A stretch of 64,000 nucleotides of DNA from the NCBI RefSeq assembly GCF_023206395.1, contig NZ_CP066150.1, positions 620,001 through 684,000 of the forward strand, written 5' to 3'. This DNA comes from Vibrio sp. ED004. GTDB lineage: Bacteria > Pseudomonadota > Gammaproteobacteria > Enterobacterales > Vibrionaceae. The notes under the pieces were generated by a model. That model had not been told where the DNA came from. It made no database searches and saw only the letters and a program-made list of their open reading frames with translations. The first letter of the stretch is position 1, and each line of letters begins with the position of its first letter. Shown in pieces: positions 37,326 to 46,754 of this stretch. The translations under genes and the position numbers were made by a program.

Positions 37326-38252
37326 TTAGGCGTTCAATTCGTGCTGAATAACGTAATCTAAAGCACCAACAACAGCAGCAACTTGAGCATCGTTACACTC
37401 TTCGTCTGTTACTTTGTCGCTGTCTGGGTAAACCTCAGTAGTCGTGCCGTACTTACAATCCGTCACACCGCCACATAAACCAAGCTTCTTCATTGGGTAA
37501 TTGATTACGCCGTGTTGAGTGACGTCTGAACCAATGATCTTGCCTTCGTCATCCGCTGGTGCGATGTGCGTTACTTTTTCAACTGAAGCGATGACAGCGG
37601 CTTGGAATTCAGGTTGAGGGTTTTCAGTGTCACCCACTGTGTAGAAACCGTCTGGGATCATACCTTCGATGTACTCAATACCATCACGTGCAGCGAGTGC
37701 AGGGCGGAATTCAGTTTCATCAGAGTCGGTTGTCTCGTGAAGATCAACGTGAACCAATACTTCTGGCAGAGACGCCACTAATGCACGTAGGTTTGCTGAT
37801 TCTTCAGCAGGCGTACCGTCATAGAAAGAGCGGTTTGGATCAACTGCATTTGGGTTCCAGCGGTTGATGACTTCGTAACCCCAAGGGCTCACACAAGGTG
37901 CAACAACAATGTTGAAGTGCGCTGTGTACTTTTCCGCTTGAGTTGCAGCGAATTTGATTGCGCCATGTACACCACTGGTTTCGTAACCGTGAACACCACC
38001 TGTTACGAGGATAGTTGGCTTTGATGCATCCCAGTTTTTGCTCTTGATAGCAAAGAGTGGGAAGCGAGCTTCGTCGTAGCTCAATGCACCGTATTGCTCG
38101 ATGTCAAAGCGGTCTGCAAGTGCTTTAATCTTTGGCACGACTTCTTGTTGGTATTCACGCTTAACCGTTCTTTGAGCAAACCATGCTTGACGCTCTGCTT
38201 CTTGCCATTTTTTTCCTGGCTCACCAATAGGGTAGGTGTAGGTACTTTCCAT
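37326..38252 (-). CDS. M14-family zinc carboxypeptidase / succinylglutamate desuccinylase-like
   Basis: A 308-residue M14-type metallopeptidase. Zinc ligands fit TGGVHGYETSGVHG (His and Glu near residues 88-91) and the later His in VLVHVDLHETTD near 168; a C-terminal catalytic glutamate is likely in TTTEVYPDS near 275. No signal peptide is visible, so it is cytoplasmic and may hydrolyse an amide or acylated amino acid rather than exported proteins. It is a single gene, convergent with the BCCT gene. Confidence 0.82.
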   Translation of the reverse strand: MESTYTYPIGEPGKKWQEAERQAWFAQRTVKREYQQEVVPKIKALADRFDIEQYGALSYDEARFPLFAIKSKNWDASKPTILVTGGVHGYETSGVHGAIKFAATQAEKYTAHFNIVVAPCVSPWGYEVINRWNPNAVDPNRSFYDGTPAEESANLRALVASLPEVLVHVDLHETTDSDETEFRPALAARDGIEYIEGMIPDGFYTVGDTENPQPEFQAAVIASVEKVTHIAPADDEGKIIGSDVTQHGVINYPMKKLGLCGGVTDCKYGTTTEVYPDSDKVTDEECNDAQVAAVVGALDYVIQHELNA

Positions 38253-38435
38253 TGTTTTATCTCTGTGGGGTACGTTGTGATGAAGTGAGAATAATCAGCA
38301 GAATGGCATCGTGCAACTCTTATTGAACCTGTGTATGTAAATGACGGCCAACATTCCAAATAACATATGTCAGTACAAGTCAGGTTGATGACTATGGAAG
38401 AGGAACTTTTGATATGCTTGATAGCAATGTTTGGG

Positions 38436-39638
38436 TTAAGCCGAGACAGTTCCTTCGAATTCGCCTTTACATACAGTGTTCCGACCTTGTTCTTTTGCGT
38501 GGTACAAGGCTTTATCTGCGCGCTCAATCAGATTAGTTCGCTGGTCATTAGGGTGTAATTGAGCGACCCCAAAGCTCGCCGTTAATGGCTTCTCTTGTTG
38601 TTTCCAGAAGGTGTGACTTTCTATTAGTACTTTTAGTTTCTCTGCTGCTGTACATGCATCATTAATGGCAGTGTCTGGCAGCATGATTAAAAACTCTTCA
38701 CCACCGTAGCGAAATGCCACATCATGTGCTCTTAGATTGTTGATGAGTATCTCACCTAGGTTATGTAACACACGATCACCCACTTGGTGGCCATAAACAT
38801 CATTAACCTGTTTGAAGTGGTCGATGTCTAAAATGATCACCGACAGAGCGTGTTTATGCCGCAGGCTACGTGTCAATTCTCGGCTGGTCATCTCGTTCAT
38901 CGCTCTTCGATTATAAAGCTGTGTGAGACTGTCTTTTAATGAAGAGCTATAGAGTGACTCCATCAGTCGAGCATTAAGAATCCAGTTGTAAGTAAAGCCA
39001 AGGGTACTTAGAAGAATCGCAGTCATGATGATGGCGAGCTGGTGGACATTACCGGCATGAAGGAAATCGCCGATATTAGGCTCGCGTAGGGTGCACCAGA
39101 TTCTAAACAGCATAAACAGAGAGTGAATAATAAGCACGCCTGTGAGCAGCATGATCGGCAGTTTCAGGTCTTCTACTTGGTTTTTATTGACGACAATCGC
39201 ACTTGAAACCGTACAAAGAGTGGCATACACAGAGATGACAACCACACGCGCATTGGTAGAAGGTTCGATGACGGAGTAATAGATCAACGCAGCTAACGCC
39301 AGTGGTAAACAAGAGAAAACAACCAGTGGGTAGATTAAGGGAGCATGTCTGATTTGATGCAAACTGAGTACGACCAGAGCGAACCCTAAAGCAATACAGA
39401 AATTGGCAGCGACTTTTGAAAGCCAGAAGGAAATATCATCGCCAAAGCTGAGCAGGGAAAATCCTGCCATTAAAAAAAATACGGCATAGAACAGGCTCCG
39501 AGTACCTTGAGCCGGTGCTTGATTTCTTTGTTTAATTATTAGCCCGATGCAATAGGTCCCAGAAAGGAACACCATAATTAAACATAGAGTACGAACGTCT
39601 AAGCCTAAACTCATCACTATCCATGTAAATTTATGCAT
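38436..39638 (-). CDS. Membrane-bound diguanylate cyclase (GGDEF)
   Basis: A 400-residue protein with about seven N-terminal transmembrane segments (residues 1-215) and a C-terminal GGDEF domain (about 235-390). The active-site loop is RYGGEEF and the product-inhibition I-site RxxD (RAHD) sits at the correct five-residue spacing before it, so the enzyme should make cyclic di-GMP with feedback control. The membrane part resembles 7TM sensor modules but no ligand is evident. An ISL3-family element ends 63 bp upstream of its start, with the transposase reading toward it, so its promoter context may have been altered. Confidence 0.92.
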   Translation of the reverse strand: MHKFTWIVMSLGLDVRTLCLIMVFLSGTYCIGLIIKQRNQAPAQGTRSLFYAVFFLMAGFSLLSFGDDISFWLSKVAANFCIALGFALVVLSLHQIRHAPLIYPLVVFSCLPLALAALIYYSVIEPSTNARVVVISVYATLCTVSSAIVVNKNQVEDLKLPIMLLTGVLIIHSLFMLFRIWCTLREPNIGDFLHAGNVHQLAIIMTAILLSTLGFTYNWILNARLMESLYSSSLKDSLTQLYNRRAMNEMTSRELTRSLRHKHALSVIILDIDHFKQVNDVYGHQVGDRVLHNLGEILINNLRAHDVAFRYGGEEFLIMLPDTAINDACTAAEKLKVLIESHTFWKQQEKPLTASFGVAQLHPNDQRTNLIERADKALYHAKEQGRNTVCKGEFEGTVSA

Positions 39639-39704
39639 TGTATGGAATAAGATTAGGCGCTAATGGCCTAGAATCAAGGGAATTAAGACATAATTAAAAA
39701 AGGT

Positions 39705-40899
39705 TCATCGCGGCTTTCCGGGGAAAGCCGCTTTTATCTTCAAGAAGAAGTAGTCTGTATCTCGATATCCATACCCCATTCGCTTGATTAACTTTATTTT
39801 GTTGTTTATCCCTTCCAATGTGCAGGTGTTGAGCGGATAAGTTGCCGATGCAATAATACCGTGAAGATAAGGCCTCAGTTTTCGTGCAAACTCTTTCAAT
39901 GGCTTAATTCCACTCTCTTGCACTTGTGCCCACCATACCTCCCAGAGCCCCTTAGCATGTGCTTCTGATTTACAGTACCAAAGCTCTTTGAGTTGTGAGC
40001 CGAGTATATAAGTGGCCATCAAGTCCTTATTGATATTCAATATTTCAGTAAGATAGCTATCTTGTCGTGCATTTAAATTACCTCTGTTTTTCAGCAGTAC
40101 CCAGCGTGAGCGCTTCACCCATTGCCTCGCTTTTTTTATCCTGCTTGAGTTTGTTAGCTTGGTCGACTCTGACTCTATCCATCACCTCACGACCGAACTT
40201 AGCAACAACATGGAATAAGTCGTAAACGATTTTTGCATTCGGGCAGTGCGCTTGAACTTCAAGGTCAAAAGCCGTATTCATGTCCATTGCGACCGCTTCG
40301 ATATTGTTACCATGCTTGCCTAACTGCTCGAAAAACGGTCGTATGTCCTTGCGGCTACGACCTAACCCTATCCAAATGACTTGGTGAGTCTTAGCATCAG
40401 CGATGACTGTGGCATATCGGTGCCCTTTAAAGATGGCGAACTCGTCCATGACGAGTTGCCTTAGCCCTTCCCATTTCACTGACGGTACCACTTGGCGAAG
40501 TCGACGTTTATCTATCTCTTTAATGGTGTGCCAATGAACGCTCGTTAACTGGGAGATATGCTTAATGGGAAGAAGAGGCAGTAGTTGTTCTATATAGCTT
40601 TTTAGACGCGTCGTTATACGAGCATAAGGCTCTAACCAAGATAGAAACTCTGTTTTTATGCCGCAGTCACGACACTTGATCCTTCGAGTTTGAACGGAAA
40701 GCTCAACAGGAACATTGAACAACATGGCCTCTTTCACATGACGCCATTGATACTCATGGATAGCCTCAGCTTCAAGACCGCAAAGGCATTTAGCCTCAGA
40801 ATTAGGTTTAAGAGTTAGTGTAACAAGTGATGCTGTCTGGTGAGACTTTACTATTTTAAAGCCTTCCCAGAATGAAGATAGGAAAGTATGATTCGGCAT
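39705..40899 (-). pseudogene. ISL3-family transposase, copy 1, frameshifted
   Basis: DDE transposase of the ISL3 family. The N-terminal zinc-finger-like region (CLCGLEAEAI...CRDCGIKTEF) and the helix-turn-helix are followed by the first catalytic Asp in LVMDEFAIFKGHRYATVIAD and the second in VAMDMNTAFD. Frame 1 runs from 40899 to KQDKK and is then shifted by an A7 run (A6 in copy 2). The C-terminal part (KRSRWVLLKNRGNL...) continues in another frame to 39705. Deleting one A restores a 397-residue protein. The A7 tract might allow slippage and some full-length product. Confidence 0.88.
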
Positions 40900-40970
40900 G
40901 AAAACGGTAGTTTGTGTATGATTTTTGTTTGGCGACTAAACCATATCACTTACTACCGTTTTTTTGTTTT

Positions 40971-41584
40971 CAGCCCTAAACCACCTACTTCAGTAGGTGG
41001 TTATCATTCAGTTTGGCTTTGCCTGTGGTTTCTACCCATGTTAAATGCTCCCTTGATTTTTAGCGAAGTCAAAGAGGACAAATAACATGAGCAGATATAA
41101 TCAAGCTTCCACGTATTTTGGAGATGTCAATATCACATAGTGTGGACACCAAAGTATCGATTTAGGATTTTGAAAAACAATGTAGGTAAAGAAGTTTATC
41201 GATGTATAAACGTTTACTGTAATCAACTTGGATGTGAAGTCGTTGAATTAAACGTTCAAGTTGACCACGTGCACTTGGTAGTAAAAGTTCCGCCTAAGTT
41301 ATCGATATCCAAGTTGATGGGCGTATTGAAAGGCAAAATAGCTTTAAAACTCTTTAGTAAATTTCCATATTTAAGGAGAAACAAACTCTGGGGTAACCAC
41401 TTTTGGCAAAGGGGCTATTTTGTCGATAGCGTAGGGGTTAATGAAGAAATCATTCGACGCTATGTAAGACATCAAGAGAAAAAAGAGCGCGTGGAGCAGC
41501 AGCAATTGGCGTTGGACTAAACAAAGGCCCCCTTTTAGGGGGCTCACATAAAGCCACCTTCTTTAGAAGGTGGTAATTTACTTT
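40971..41584 (+). mobile_element. IS200/IS605-type element nested in ISL3 copy 1
   Basis: A single-transposase element of about 614 bp. Its ends are marked by subterminal hairpins AACCACCTACT-TC-AGTAGGTGGTT (40979-41002) and CCACCTTCT-TT-AGAAGGTGG (41554-41573), the structures recognised by Y1 transposases, and it lacks inverted terminal repeats and a target duplication. The insertion point is in a T-run (ambiguous by up to four bases), found by comparison with the uninterrupted left ends of copies 2 and 3. No tnpB/omega-RNA gene is present. Confidence 0.85.
41087..41520 (+). pseudogene. tnpA: IS200-type TnpA transposase, frameshifted near its N-terminus
   Basis: Y1-family HUH transposase: HVH (VDHVHLVV) and the catalytic tyrosine in EEIIRRYVRHQ are intact. 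The natural start is ATG at 41087 (AGAGGA upstream), coding MSRYNQAS, after which the frame breaks. Adding one C at about 41110 (TCCCACG instead of TCCACG) gives MSRYNQASHVFWRCQYHIVWTP joined to the long frame, a 144-residue protein of normal IS200 length. The remaining open frame begins only at a GTG at 41140. A GCCCCC/GGGGGC terminator hairpin follows at 41527-41543. Confidence 0.85.
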
Positions 41585-41612
41585 TAGTTCCCGCTAATCC
41601 GCGATGAACCTT

Positions 41613-41645
41613 AAAAAAGCCCCTCACTTAATGTGAAGGGCTTTG
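41613..41645 (-). terminator. pyrC terminator
   Basis: AAAGCCC-CTCAC / GTGAAGGGCTTT stem, with the A-tract on its left (a U-tract for the minus-strand transcript) derived from the ISL3 target duplication. The tract therefore survives the insertion. Confidence 0.85.
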
Positions 41646-41690
41646 AAGTTTTTGATTTAAACAAGAAATATCGTTTAAAACGGTGCTGCG

Positions 41691-42719
41691 CTATTTAACT
41701 GTCCAAGCAATCGTCTCGCCGCCACGGATTGGCACAACAATGTCTGAACCGAAAGGCATTGTCTCAGATACATTCCACTCTTCTTTTACTAGAGTGATGG
41801 TATCTGTGTTACGTGGGATGCCGTAGAAGTCAGGGCCGTTGTGGCTCGCGAAACCTTCTAGGTTCTCAAGCTTACCTTCTAGCTCGAATACTTCTGTGTA
41901 CAGCTCTACTGCAGCGTGCGCAGTGTAAGAACCCGCACAACCACATGCTGACTCTTTAGCGCCTTTCGCGTGTGGTGCTGAGTCTGTACCCAAGAAGAAC
42001 TTCTTGCTGCCGCTTGTTGCCGCTTCAATCAGTGCTAATTGGTGAGTGTTACGCTTAAGGATCGGTAGGCAGTAGAAGTGTGGCTTGATGCCGCCAACCA
42101 ACATGTGGTTGCGGTTGTAAAGCAAGTGGTGAGCGGTGATAGTCGCAGCAACGTTGTCGTTCGCGTTTTTCACGAAAGTTGCAGCATCTGCTGTTGTGAT
42201 GTGCTCTAGAACAATCTTAAGGTTAGGGAAGTCGTTCACAATCGGTGCTAGTACTGTGTCTAGGAACTGCTTTTCACGGTCAAAGATATCAACATCGTGA
42301 GTCGTTACTTCACCGTGTACCAAAAGTAGCATGCCAACTTCCTGCATTGCTTCTAGTACGTGGTAGATGTTCTTAGCAGAGGTTACGCCTGAATCAGAGT
42401 TTGTGGTTGCGCCAGCTGGGTAAAGCTTAGCTGCAACGACAGCGCCAGACTCTTTCGCTTTGCGAATTTCATCAGGTGTTGTGTTGTCTGTCAGGTAAAG
42501 TGCCATTAGAGGCTGGAACTGTTCACTTGGTTGCTCTGCCATGATGCGTTCACGGTAAGCAAGAGCCATTTCGGTATCGGTTACCGGTGGGATGGTGTTT
42601 GGCATGATTAACGCTCGACCATTGTAGCGGCTGATATCGCGCACTGTATCTTTTAATACGTCGCCATCGCGTAGATGAACGTGCCAGTCGTCAGGACGAG
42701 TAATCGTAAGTTGTGTCAT
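41691..42719 (-). CDS. pyrC: Dihydroorotase
   Basis: Zinc amidohydrolase that closes carbamoyl-aspartate to dihydroorotate in pyrimidine synthesis. The 342-residue class II enzyme shows the metal-binding HVHLR near residue 15, the [11 protein letters not shown] substrate loop, the carboxylated-lysine region [18 protein letters not shown] near 101, HGEVT (metal His), HITTADA and [13 protein letters not shown] near 250. It is a single gene, cytoplasmic, with its terminator next to ISL3 copy 1. Confidence 0.97.
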   Translation of the reverse strand: MTQLTITRPDDWHVHLRDGDVLKDTVRDISRYNGRALIMPNTIPPVTDTEMALAYRERIMAEQPSEQFQPLMALYLTDNTTPDEIRKAKESGAVVAAKLYPAGATTNSDSGVTSAKNIYHVLEAMQEVGMLLLVHGEVTTHDVDIFDREKQFLDTVLAPIVNDFPNLKIVLEHITTADAATFVKNANDNVAATITAHHLLYNRNHMLVGGIKPHFYCLPILKRNTHQLALIEAATSGSKKFFLGTDSAPHAKGAKESACGCAGSYTAHAAVELYTEVFELEGKLENLEGFASHNGPDFYGIPRNTDTITLVKEEWNVSETMPFGSDIVVPIRGGETIAWTVK

Positions 42720-42911
42720 TGAAGGCTCCCACCATTTGAAGTGTTATGTAGTTGGAGCCTAAACTCGGCGAAATCTGTGAAAGCAATCGCTTACGTTTAG
42801 GCGACAGGATGATAGTGGAAAAGCACTTTCATTTCATCCTATTTTTAACTCTTCAGGGTTAGGAGCTTGTTTTTCTAAGTATTTTATTCGGTATTTATTT
42901 TTGAAGACGGG

Positions 42912-43070
42912 TTAGCGGGTGGCTACCCAGAGCCCGTGAATCATTCCTGGTACCCAGAAGAAGAAGGTAAGGACAATGTTGATCAGCAAATCTTTACCTG
43001 CGCCACGAGCGAAAAACACCCCAACAGGCGGAAGCAGTACACATAAAATGATAATGACGAGTTTATTCAT
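42912..43070 (-). CDS. Pmp3/YqaE-family small membrane protein
   Basis: A 52-residue protein beginning MNKLVIIILCVLLPPVGVFF and ending FFFWVPGMIHGLWVATR. It has the two hydrophobic helices with the conserved PPVGVF and FFxWxPGxIHxxW pattern of the Pmp3/YqaE (UPF0057) proteolipid family, associated with membrane potential and salt or cold stress. It is short enough to be overlooked in automated ORF lists. It lies alone between pyrC and the MOSC-reductase gene. Confidence 0.88.
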   Translation of the reverse strand: MNKLVIIILCVLLPPVGVFFARGAGKDLLINIVLTFFFWVPGMIHGLWVATR

Positions 43071-43288
43071 GATAAATCCTTTTTATTCAATGAAAGTTCA
43101 ATGCGGTAACCGTGTTCATATTATAGAACGTCTGGAGAGTGTTAATGCATTGCTGTCTTTATGTATAGAAGACAGTCGTTTAAACATCTCAAGATATTAG
43201 CTTAGTATCAAGTGTTTAATGCCTGCCAGTTTATCTATTTATAACCATTTGTTAGCATTGGGACAAACAACAAAACATTGGAATCGTT

Positions 43289-45160
43289 ATGTCGCAGCTA
43301 TCTTCAGGTCAAAGGGCTTTAGATCAAAAGGCTTCAGGTCAACAGCCTTCCTTATCTCAAATCAATGTGTTTCCGGTAAAATCAGTGGGCGGCATCTCGC
43401 TCTCTTCTGCTTGGGTTGAAAAACAAGGCCTTACCTTCGACAGACGTTTTATGTTGGCATTGGCTGATGGTTCAATGGTCACGGCACGTAAGTACCCGAA
43501 GATGGTCAAGGTATCTTCAAGCTTGCAACCAGACGGTTTGATTTTCACTTACGAAGGCAAAGAACCGCTGCGCCTAAAATACGCGAACTTCAAGATGCAA
43601 GAAGCGCCAGCAACGGTTTGGAAAGACAGCTTCACCGCTTACACCACTAATGATGAAGCCGATGATTGGTTCAGTGACGTGTTGGGTGTTCGTGTTGAGT
43701 TACTGTTCTCTGGTGAACAATCGAATCGTGTTCGTGAAAAGCTCGGCCAGAATGTCAGTTTCGCTGATGGCTACCCAATGTTGGTGATCAGCCAAGCATC
43801 CCTTGATGAGCTGAACCGCCGCAGTCCTGAAGTCCATTCGATGGATCAGTTCCGCACCAATTTTGTTGTTTCCAATACAGAAGCATTTGCTGAAGATGGT
43901 TGGAAGCGTATTCGAATCGGCGAAGTTGAGTTCGAAGCAGTGAAACCTTGTGAGCGCTGTATTTTGACGACAGTTGATGTCGAACGTGGCGAATTTAGAG
44001 CAACAAAAGAGCCGCTGAATACCTTCTCGACTTTCAGAGCCAATGAGCGCGGTGGCGTGTTCTTTGGTCAAAACCTAGTGGCAAAAAATGAGGGTTTAAT
44101 CAAAGCCGGTGATGGGGTTGAGGTGCTCGAAACCAAAGAGAAAGAGCATTACGAAGACACTTGGGTTGAGTCGCTGCACTTAACTTGTGTTGAACGAGAA
44201 GAGATCGCTCGCGACTTTACAACGTTTTGGCTAGAGCCTGCGAAAGAGAACCACTCACTACCCAGTTATCAGCCGGGACAACATCTACCGATTGAAATGG
44301 TGATTGATGGCGAGAAGGTCTCTCGTCGTTACACCTTATCTTCTAGTCCGTCACGAGCGGGTCGCTTAGCGATTTCAGTGAAGCGTGTCGATGATGGCCA
44401 AATCTCTAATTGGTTAAATGATCAATTCCAAGTAGGTGATACCTTAGTCGCTCAAAATCCAGATGGTGCATTCTATTTGGAAGATAACCCAAAACATCCA
44501 TTACTACTGTTGTCTGCGGGAAGCGGCATCACACCAATGTTGTCGATGCTTCGTTACTTAGCCGACCACGGTCAAATTGATGATGTGGTGTTCTATCACC
44601 AATGCAGCAGCGAAGAAGATATCCCGTATCAAGCTGAGATTGATAAGATCGCTCGTGAACATACTGGGCTTCGCGTGATTTATTCACTAAGTCAACCGAC
44701 GAAAGAGTGGGATGGTCTGTCTGGTCGTTTGAGCGTATCTCATGTCGCCAAAATTGAAGATCTTCATAAGCGCCAAGCATTCGTATGTGGCCCTGACGGC
44801 TTTATGGATAATGGCAAGAAACTGCTGATTCAAATGGGGCTTAACCCTCAGCATTATCATCAAGAAGCGTTTGGCGTTGCTCAGTCTACCGAAGAGGCGG
44901 TGAAGCAACTGCAGTTGAGCGTTAACGGCTACCTGTTCGAAGGCAATAACCAATCAACACTACTAGAGCAAGCTGAATCGGCAGGTGTGTCTATCGCATC
45001 AAGCTGTCGCGCGGGTTTCTGTGGTGCTTGTAAAGTGACCCTTGAGTCTGGGCAAGTTCATCAACCGGATGTACCGGCGTTGCAAGAGCATGAACGCAAC
45101 ATGGGGCAAATACTGGCGTGTTGCAGCGTGCCTCAAACTGATATCGAAGTCGTAGACTAA
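43289..45160 (+). CDS. MOSC-domain / flavin reductase / 2Fe-2S ferredoxin fusion
   Basis: A 623-residue multi-domain redox protein. Residues about 20-280 hold a MOSC N-terminal beta-barrel and MOSC domain as in YcbX (conserved cysteine in KPCERCILTTVD), which binds a molybdenum cofactor. Residues about 300-530 are an FNR-like reductase (FAD motif RRYTLSSSP near 350, NAD motif LLLSAGSGITPMLSML near 410, VCGPDGFM near 500). The C-terminal 2Fe-2S ferredoxin has CRAGFCGACK near 575 and a later CC. E. coli YcbX has MOSC plus ferredoxin only. It could therefore use NAD(P)H directly to reduce N-hydroxylated compounds. It is a single gene. Confidence 0.85.
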   Translation: MSQLSSGQRALDQKASGQQPSLSQINVFPVKSVGGISLSSAWVEKQGLTFDRRFMLALADGSMVTARKYPKMVKVSSSLQPDGLIFTYEGKEPLRLKYANFKMQEAPATVWKDSFTAYTTNDEADDWFSDVLGVRVELLFSGEQSNRVREKLGQNVSFADGYPMLVISQASLDELNRRSPEVHSMDQFRTNFVVSNTEAFAEDGWKRIRIGEVEFEAVKPCERCILTTVDVERGEFRATKEPLNTFSTFRANERGGVFFGQNLVAKNEGLIKAGDGVEVLETKEKEHYEDTWVESLHLTCVEREEIARDFTTFWLEPAKENHSLPSYQPGQHLPIEMVIDGEKVSRRYTLSSSPSRAGRLAISVKRVDDGQISNWLNDQFQVGDTLVAQNPDGAFYLEDNPKHPLLLLSAGSGITPMLSMLRYLADHGQIDDVVFYHQCSSEEDIPYQAEIDKIAREHTGLRVIYSLSQPTKEWDGLSGRLSVSHVAKIEDLHKRQAFVCGPDGFMDNGKKLLIQMGLNPQHYHQEAFGVAQSTEEAVKQLQLSVNGYLFEGNNQSTLLEQAESAGVSIASSCRAGFCGACKVTLESGQVHQPDVPALQEHERNMGQILACCSVPQTDIEVVD

Positions 45161-45202
45161 CTCGGTAGGTCGAAAGACCAGAAAGAAATACGCATTTAAT
45201 AG

Positions 45203-45243
45203 AAAGGCCGGAAGTTCACTGAAATGAACTTCCGGCCTTTTTG
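45203..45243. terminator. Bidirectional terminator
   Basis: 16-bp perfect stem (45203-45218 with 45225-45240) with T-rich end, between the convergent MOSC-fusion gene and nadE. Confidence 0.9.
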
Positions 45244-45265
45244 ATTCTGAGACTAATCCAGCAAA

Positions 45266-46096
45266 TTAATCGTAGATCGTTGGGATCGGTTGACGCTTGT
45301 GCTGTGTTGCTTTGTAGATACCTACTAAGAGGTCAGACACGTCTTGAGGGACTTCTTTACCTTCAAGGAAATCATCGATTTGGTCGTAAGAAAGGTTCAA
45401 TGCTGCTTCGTCGGCTTTCTGTGGATCAAGCTCTTCTAGGTCGGCAGTAGGCACTTTCTTAACCAATAGCTCTGGCGCACCTAGCGTTGCTGCAAGTTCA
45501 CGAACTTGACGCTTATTAAGGCCAAACAAAGGCGCTAAATCACAGGCACCGTCACCGTGTTTGGTGTAGAAGCCAGTGATGTTTTCTGCTGAGTGGTCAG
45601 TACCAATCACAAGACCGCCAACGTAACCAGCAATTTCGTATTGTGCGATCATGCGAGCGCGAGCTTTCACATTACCTTTCACAAAGTCGATCTTTGCTGA
45701 GTCTGTTGGTAGTAAGCCTGTACCTTCAAGCGCCACGTGAGATGCAGCATGAAGCCCATCAACACCTGCTTTAATGTTTACAGAAACAGATTGAGAAGGC
45801 TGGATGAAAGAGAGAGCAAGTTGTGCTTCATCTTCATCTTTTTGCTCGCCGTAAGGTAGGCGAACCGCAATGAATTGGTAGTCGTTGCTGCCAGAGTTTT
45901 CGTTCAGGCTATCAACGGCCATTTGTGCCAAGCGGCCACAGGTCGTTGAGTCTACACCGCCACTGATACCAAGGATCAGAGACTTGCAGCCTGACTGCTG
46001 AAGTTTCGTTTTAATAAAGTCCACACGACGAGTCACTTCGAAGTGAGGGTCAATTGAAGGTAGTACGCGCATTTCGTCACGAATTAACTGTTCCAT
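45266..46096 (-). CDS. nadE: NH3-dependent NAD synthetase
   Basis: Final step of NAD synthesis: amidates nicotinic acid adenine dinucleotide using ammonia and ATP. The 276-residue enzyme is the short form without a glutaminase domain. The ATP pyrophosphatase P-loop is [16 protein letters not shown] near residue 42, and [29 protein letters not shown] near 172 and KVPTADLE near 225 are conserved blocks. It is divergent from a NadD-like nucleotidyltransferase gene (109 bp between), suggesting coordinated NAD metabolism. Confidence 0.96.
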   Translation of the reverse strand: MEQLIRDEMRVLPSIDPHFEVTRRVDFIKTKLQQSGCKSLILGISGGVDSTTCGRLAQMAVDSLNENSGSNDYQFIAVRLPYGEQKDEDEAQLALSFIQPSQSVSVNIKAGVDGLHAASHVALEGTGLLPTDSAKIDFVKGNVKARARMIAQYEIAGYVGGLVIGTDHSAENITGFYTKHGDGACDLAPLFGLNKRQVRELAATLGAPELLVKKVPTADLEELDPQKADEAALNLSYDQIDDFLEGKEVPQDVSDLLVGIYKATQHKRQPIPTIYD

Positions 46097-46205
46097 TCGT
46101 ATTCCTTTCCTGCAAGCAAATTAAAAATCTAGTGTTATCATACCTAAATCATCCGATTTAAAAACCTCTTTGCACAAGCTTAGAAAGAGAAGGCAGTAAT
46201 AAATA

Positions 46206-46727
46206 ATGGAAAAAATAGCCATTTTCGGTAGTGCGTTTAATCCACCGAGCCTAGGGCATAAAAGTGTGATTGATTCGTTGGCTCACTTTGACAAAATTCT
46301 ACTCGTTCCAAGTATTGCCCATGCTTGGGGAAAAGAGATGCTAGACTTTGATACGAGATGTCAGTTAGTTAACGCATTTATCAGTGATCTTTCACTGGAT
46401 CAAGTTGAGCTTTCGTTGATCGAAAAGAGCCTATTTACACCCGGTGAAAGCGTAACGACTTTTGCTGTGCTCAGTGAACTGCAAAAGTTACATCGTGACG
46501 CTGAACTGACGTTTGTGATTGGGCCGGACAACTTCTTTAAGTTCTCGTCTTTTTATAAGTCCGATGAGATTACTGAACGGTGGTCTGTAATGGCTTGCCC
46601 TGAAAAAGTGAAAATTCGCAGCACTGACATACGTAATGCGCTGATAAGTGGAAGCGATGTTGCAAAATTGAGTACTAAGTCAGTTACAAAGATGTTGCAA
46701 GATAGTGGACTGTATCAGATAATGTGA
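46206..46727 (+). CDS. Nicotinate-nucleotide adenylyltransferase-like protein
   Basis: A 173-residue nucleotidyltransferase of the NadD-like superfamily: N-terminal IFGSAFNPPSLGHKSVID (the GxFxPxHxGH ATP site, with GSAFNPPSLGH) and C-terminal IRSTDIRNAL (ISSTxIR site). It is shorter than housekeeping NadD (about 210 residues). Its divergence from nadE supports a role in NAD or a related nucleotide's synthesis, but the exact substrate is not certain. Confidence 0.82.
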   Translation: MEKIAIFGSAFNPPSLGHKSVIDSLAHFDKILLVPSIAHAWGKEMLDFDTRCQLVNAFISDLSLDQVELSLIEKSLFTPGESVTTFAVLSELQKLHRDAELTFVIGPDNFFKFSSFYKSDEITERWSVMACPEKVKIRSTDIRNALISGSDVAKLSTKSVTKMLQDSGLYQIM

Positions 46728-46754
46728 GCTCACTAATCAAGAGGTCAGAGGACT

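Larger units (their letters stand above)
39702..41610 (-). mobile_element. ISL3-family insertion sequence, copy 1, carrying a nested IS200-like element
   Basis: The element is bounded by inverted ends starting GGTTCATCGCGG and flanked by an exact 8-bp target duplication TTAAAAAA (39694-39701 and 41611-41618), as expected of ISL3 elements. Removing the nested IS200-like element (about 40971-41584) leaves 1,295 bp, matching copies 2 and 3. It lies in the T-tract of the pyrC terminator. The nested insertion is in the left-end leader, upstream of the transposase. Confidence 0.92.

Noticed and set aside
38081..38527. A 148-residue minus-strand ORF overlapping the M14 peptidase start and cyclase end
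   Set aside because: It is largely out of frame with two better supported genes and shows no family features.
41140..41520. GTG-started 126-residue TnpA as a complete transposase
   Set aside because: It lacks the conserved N-terminal strand, which is present upstream in another frame and is restored by adding one base.
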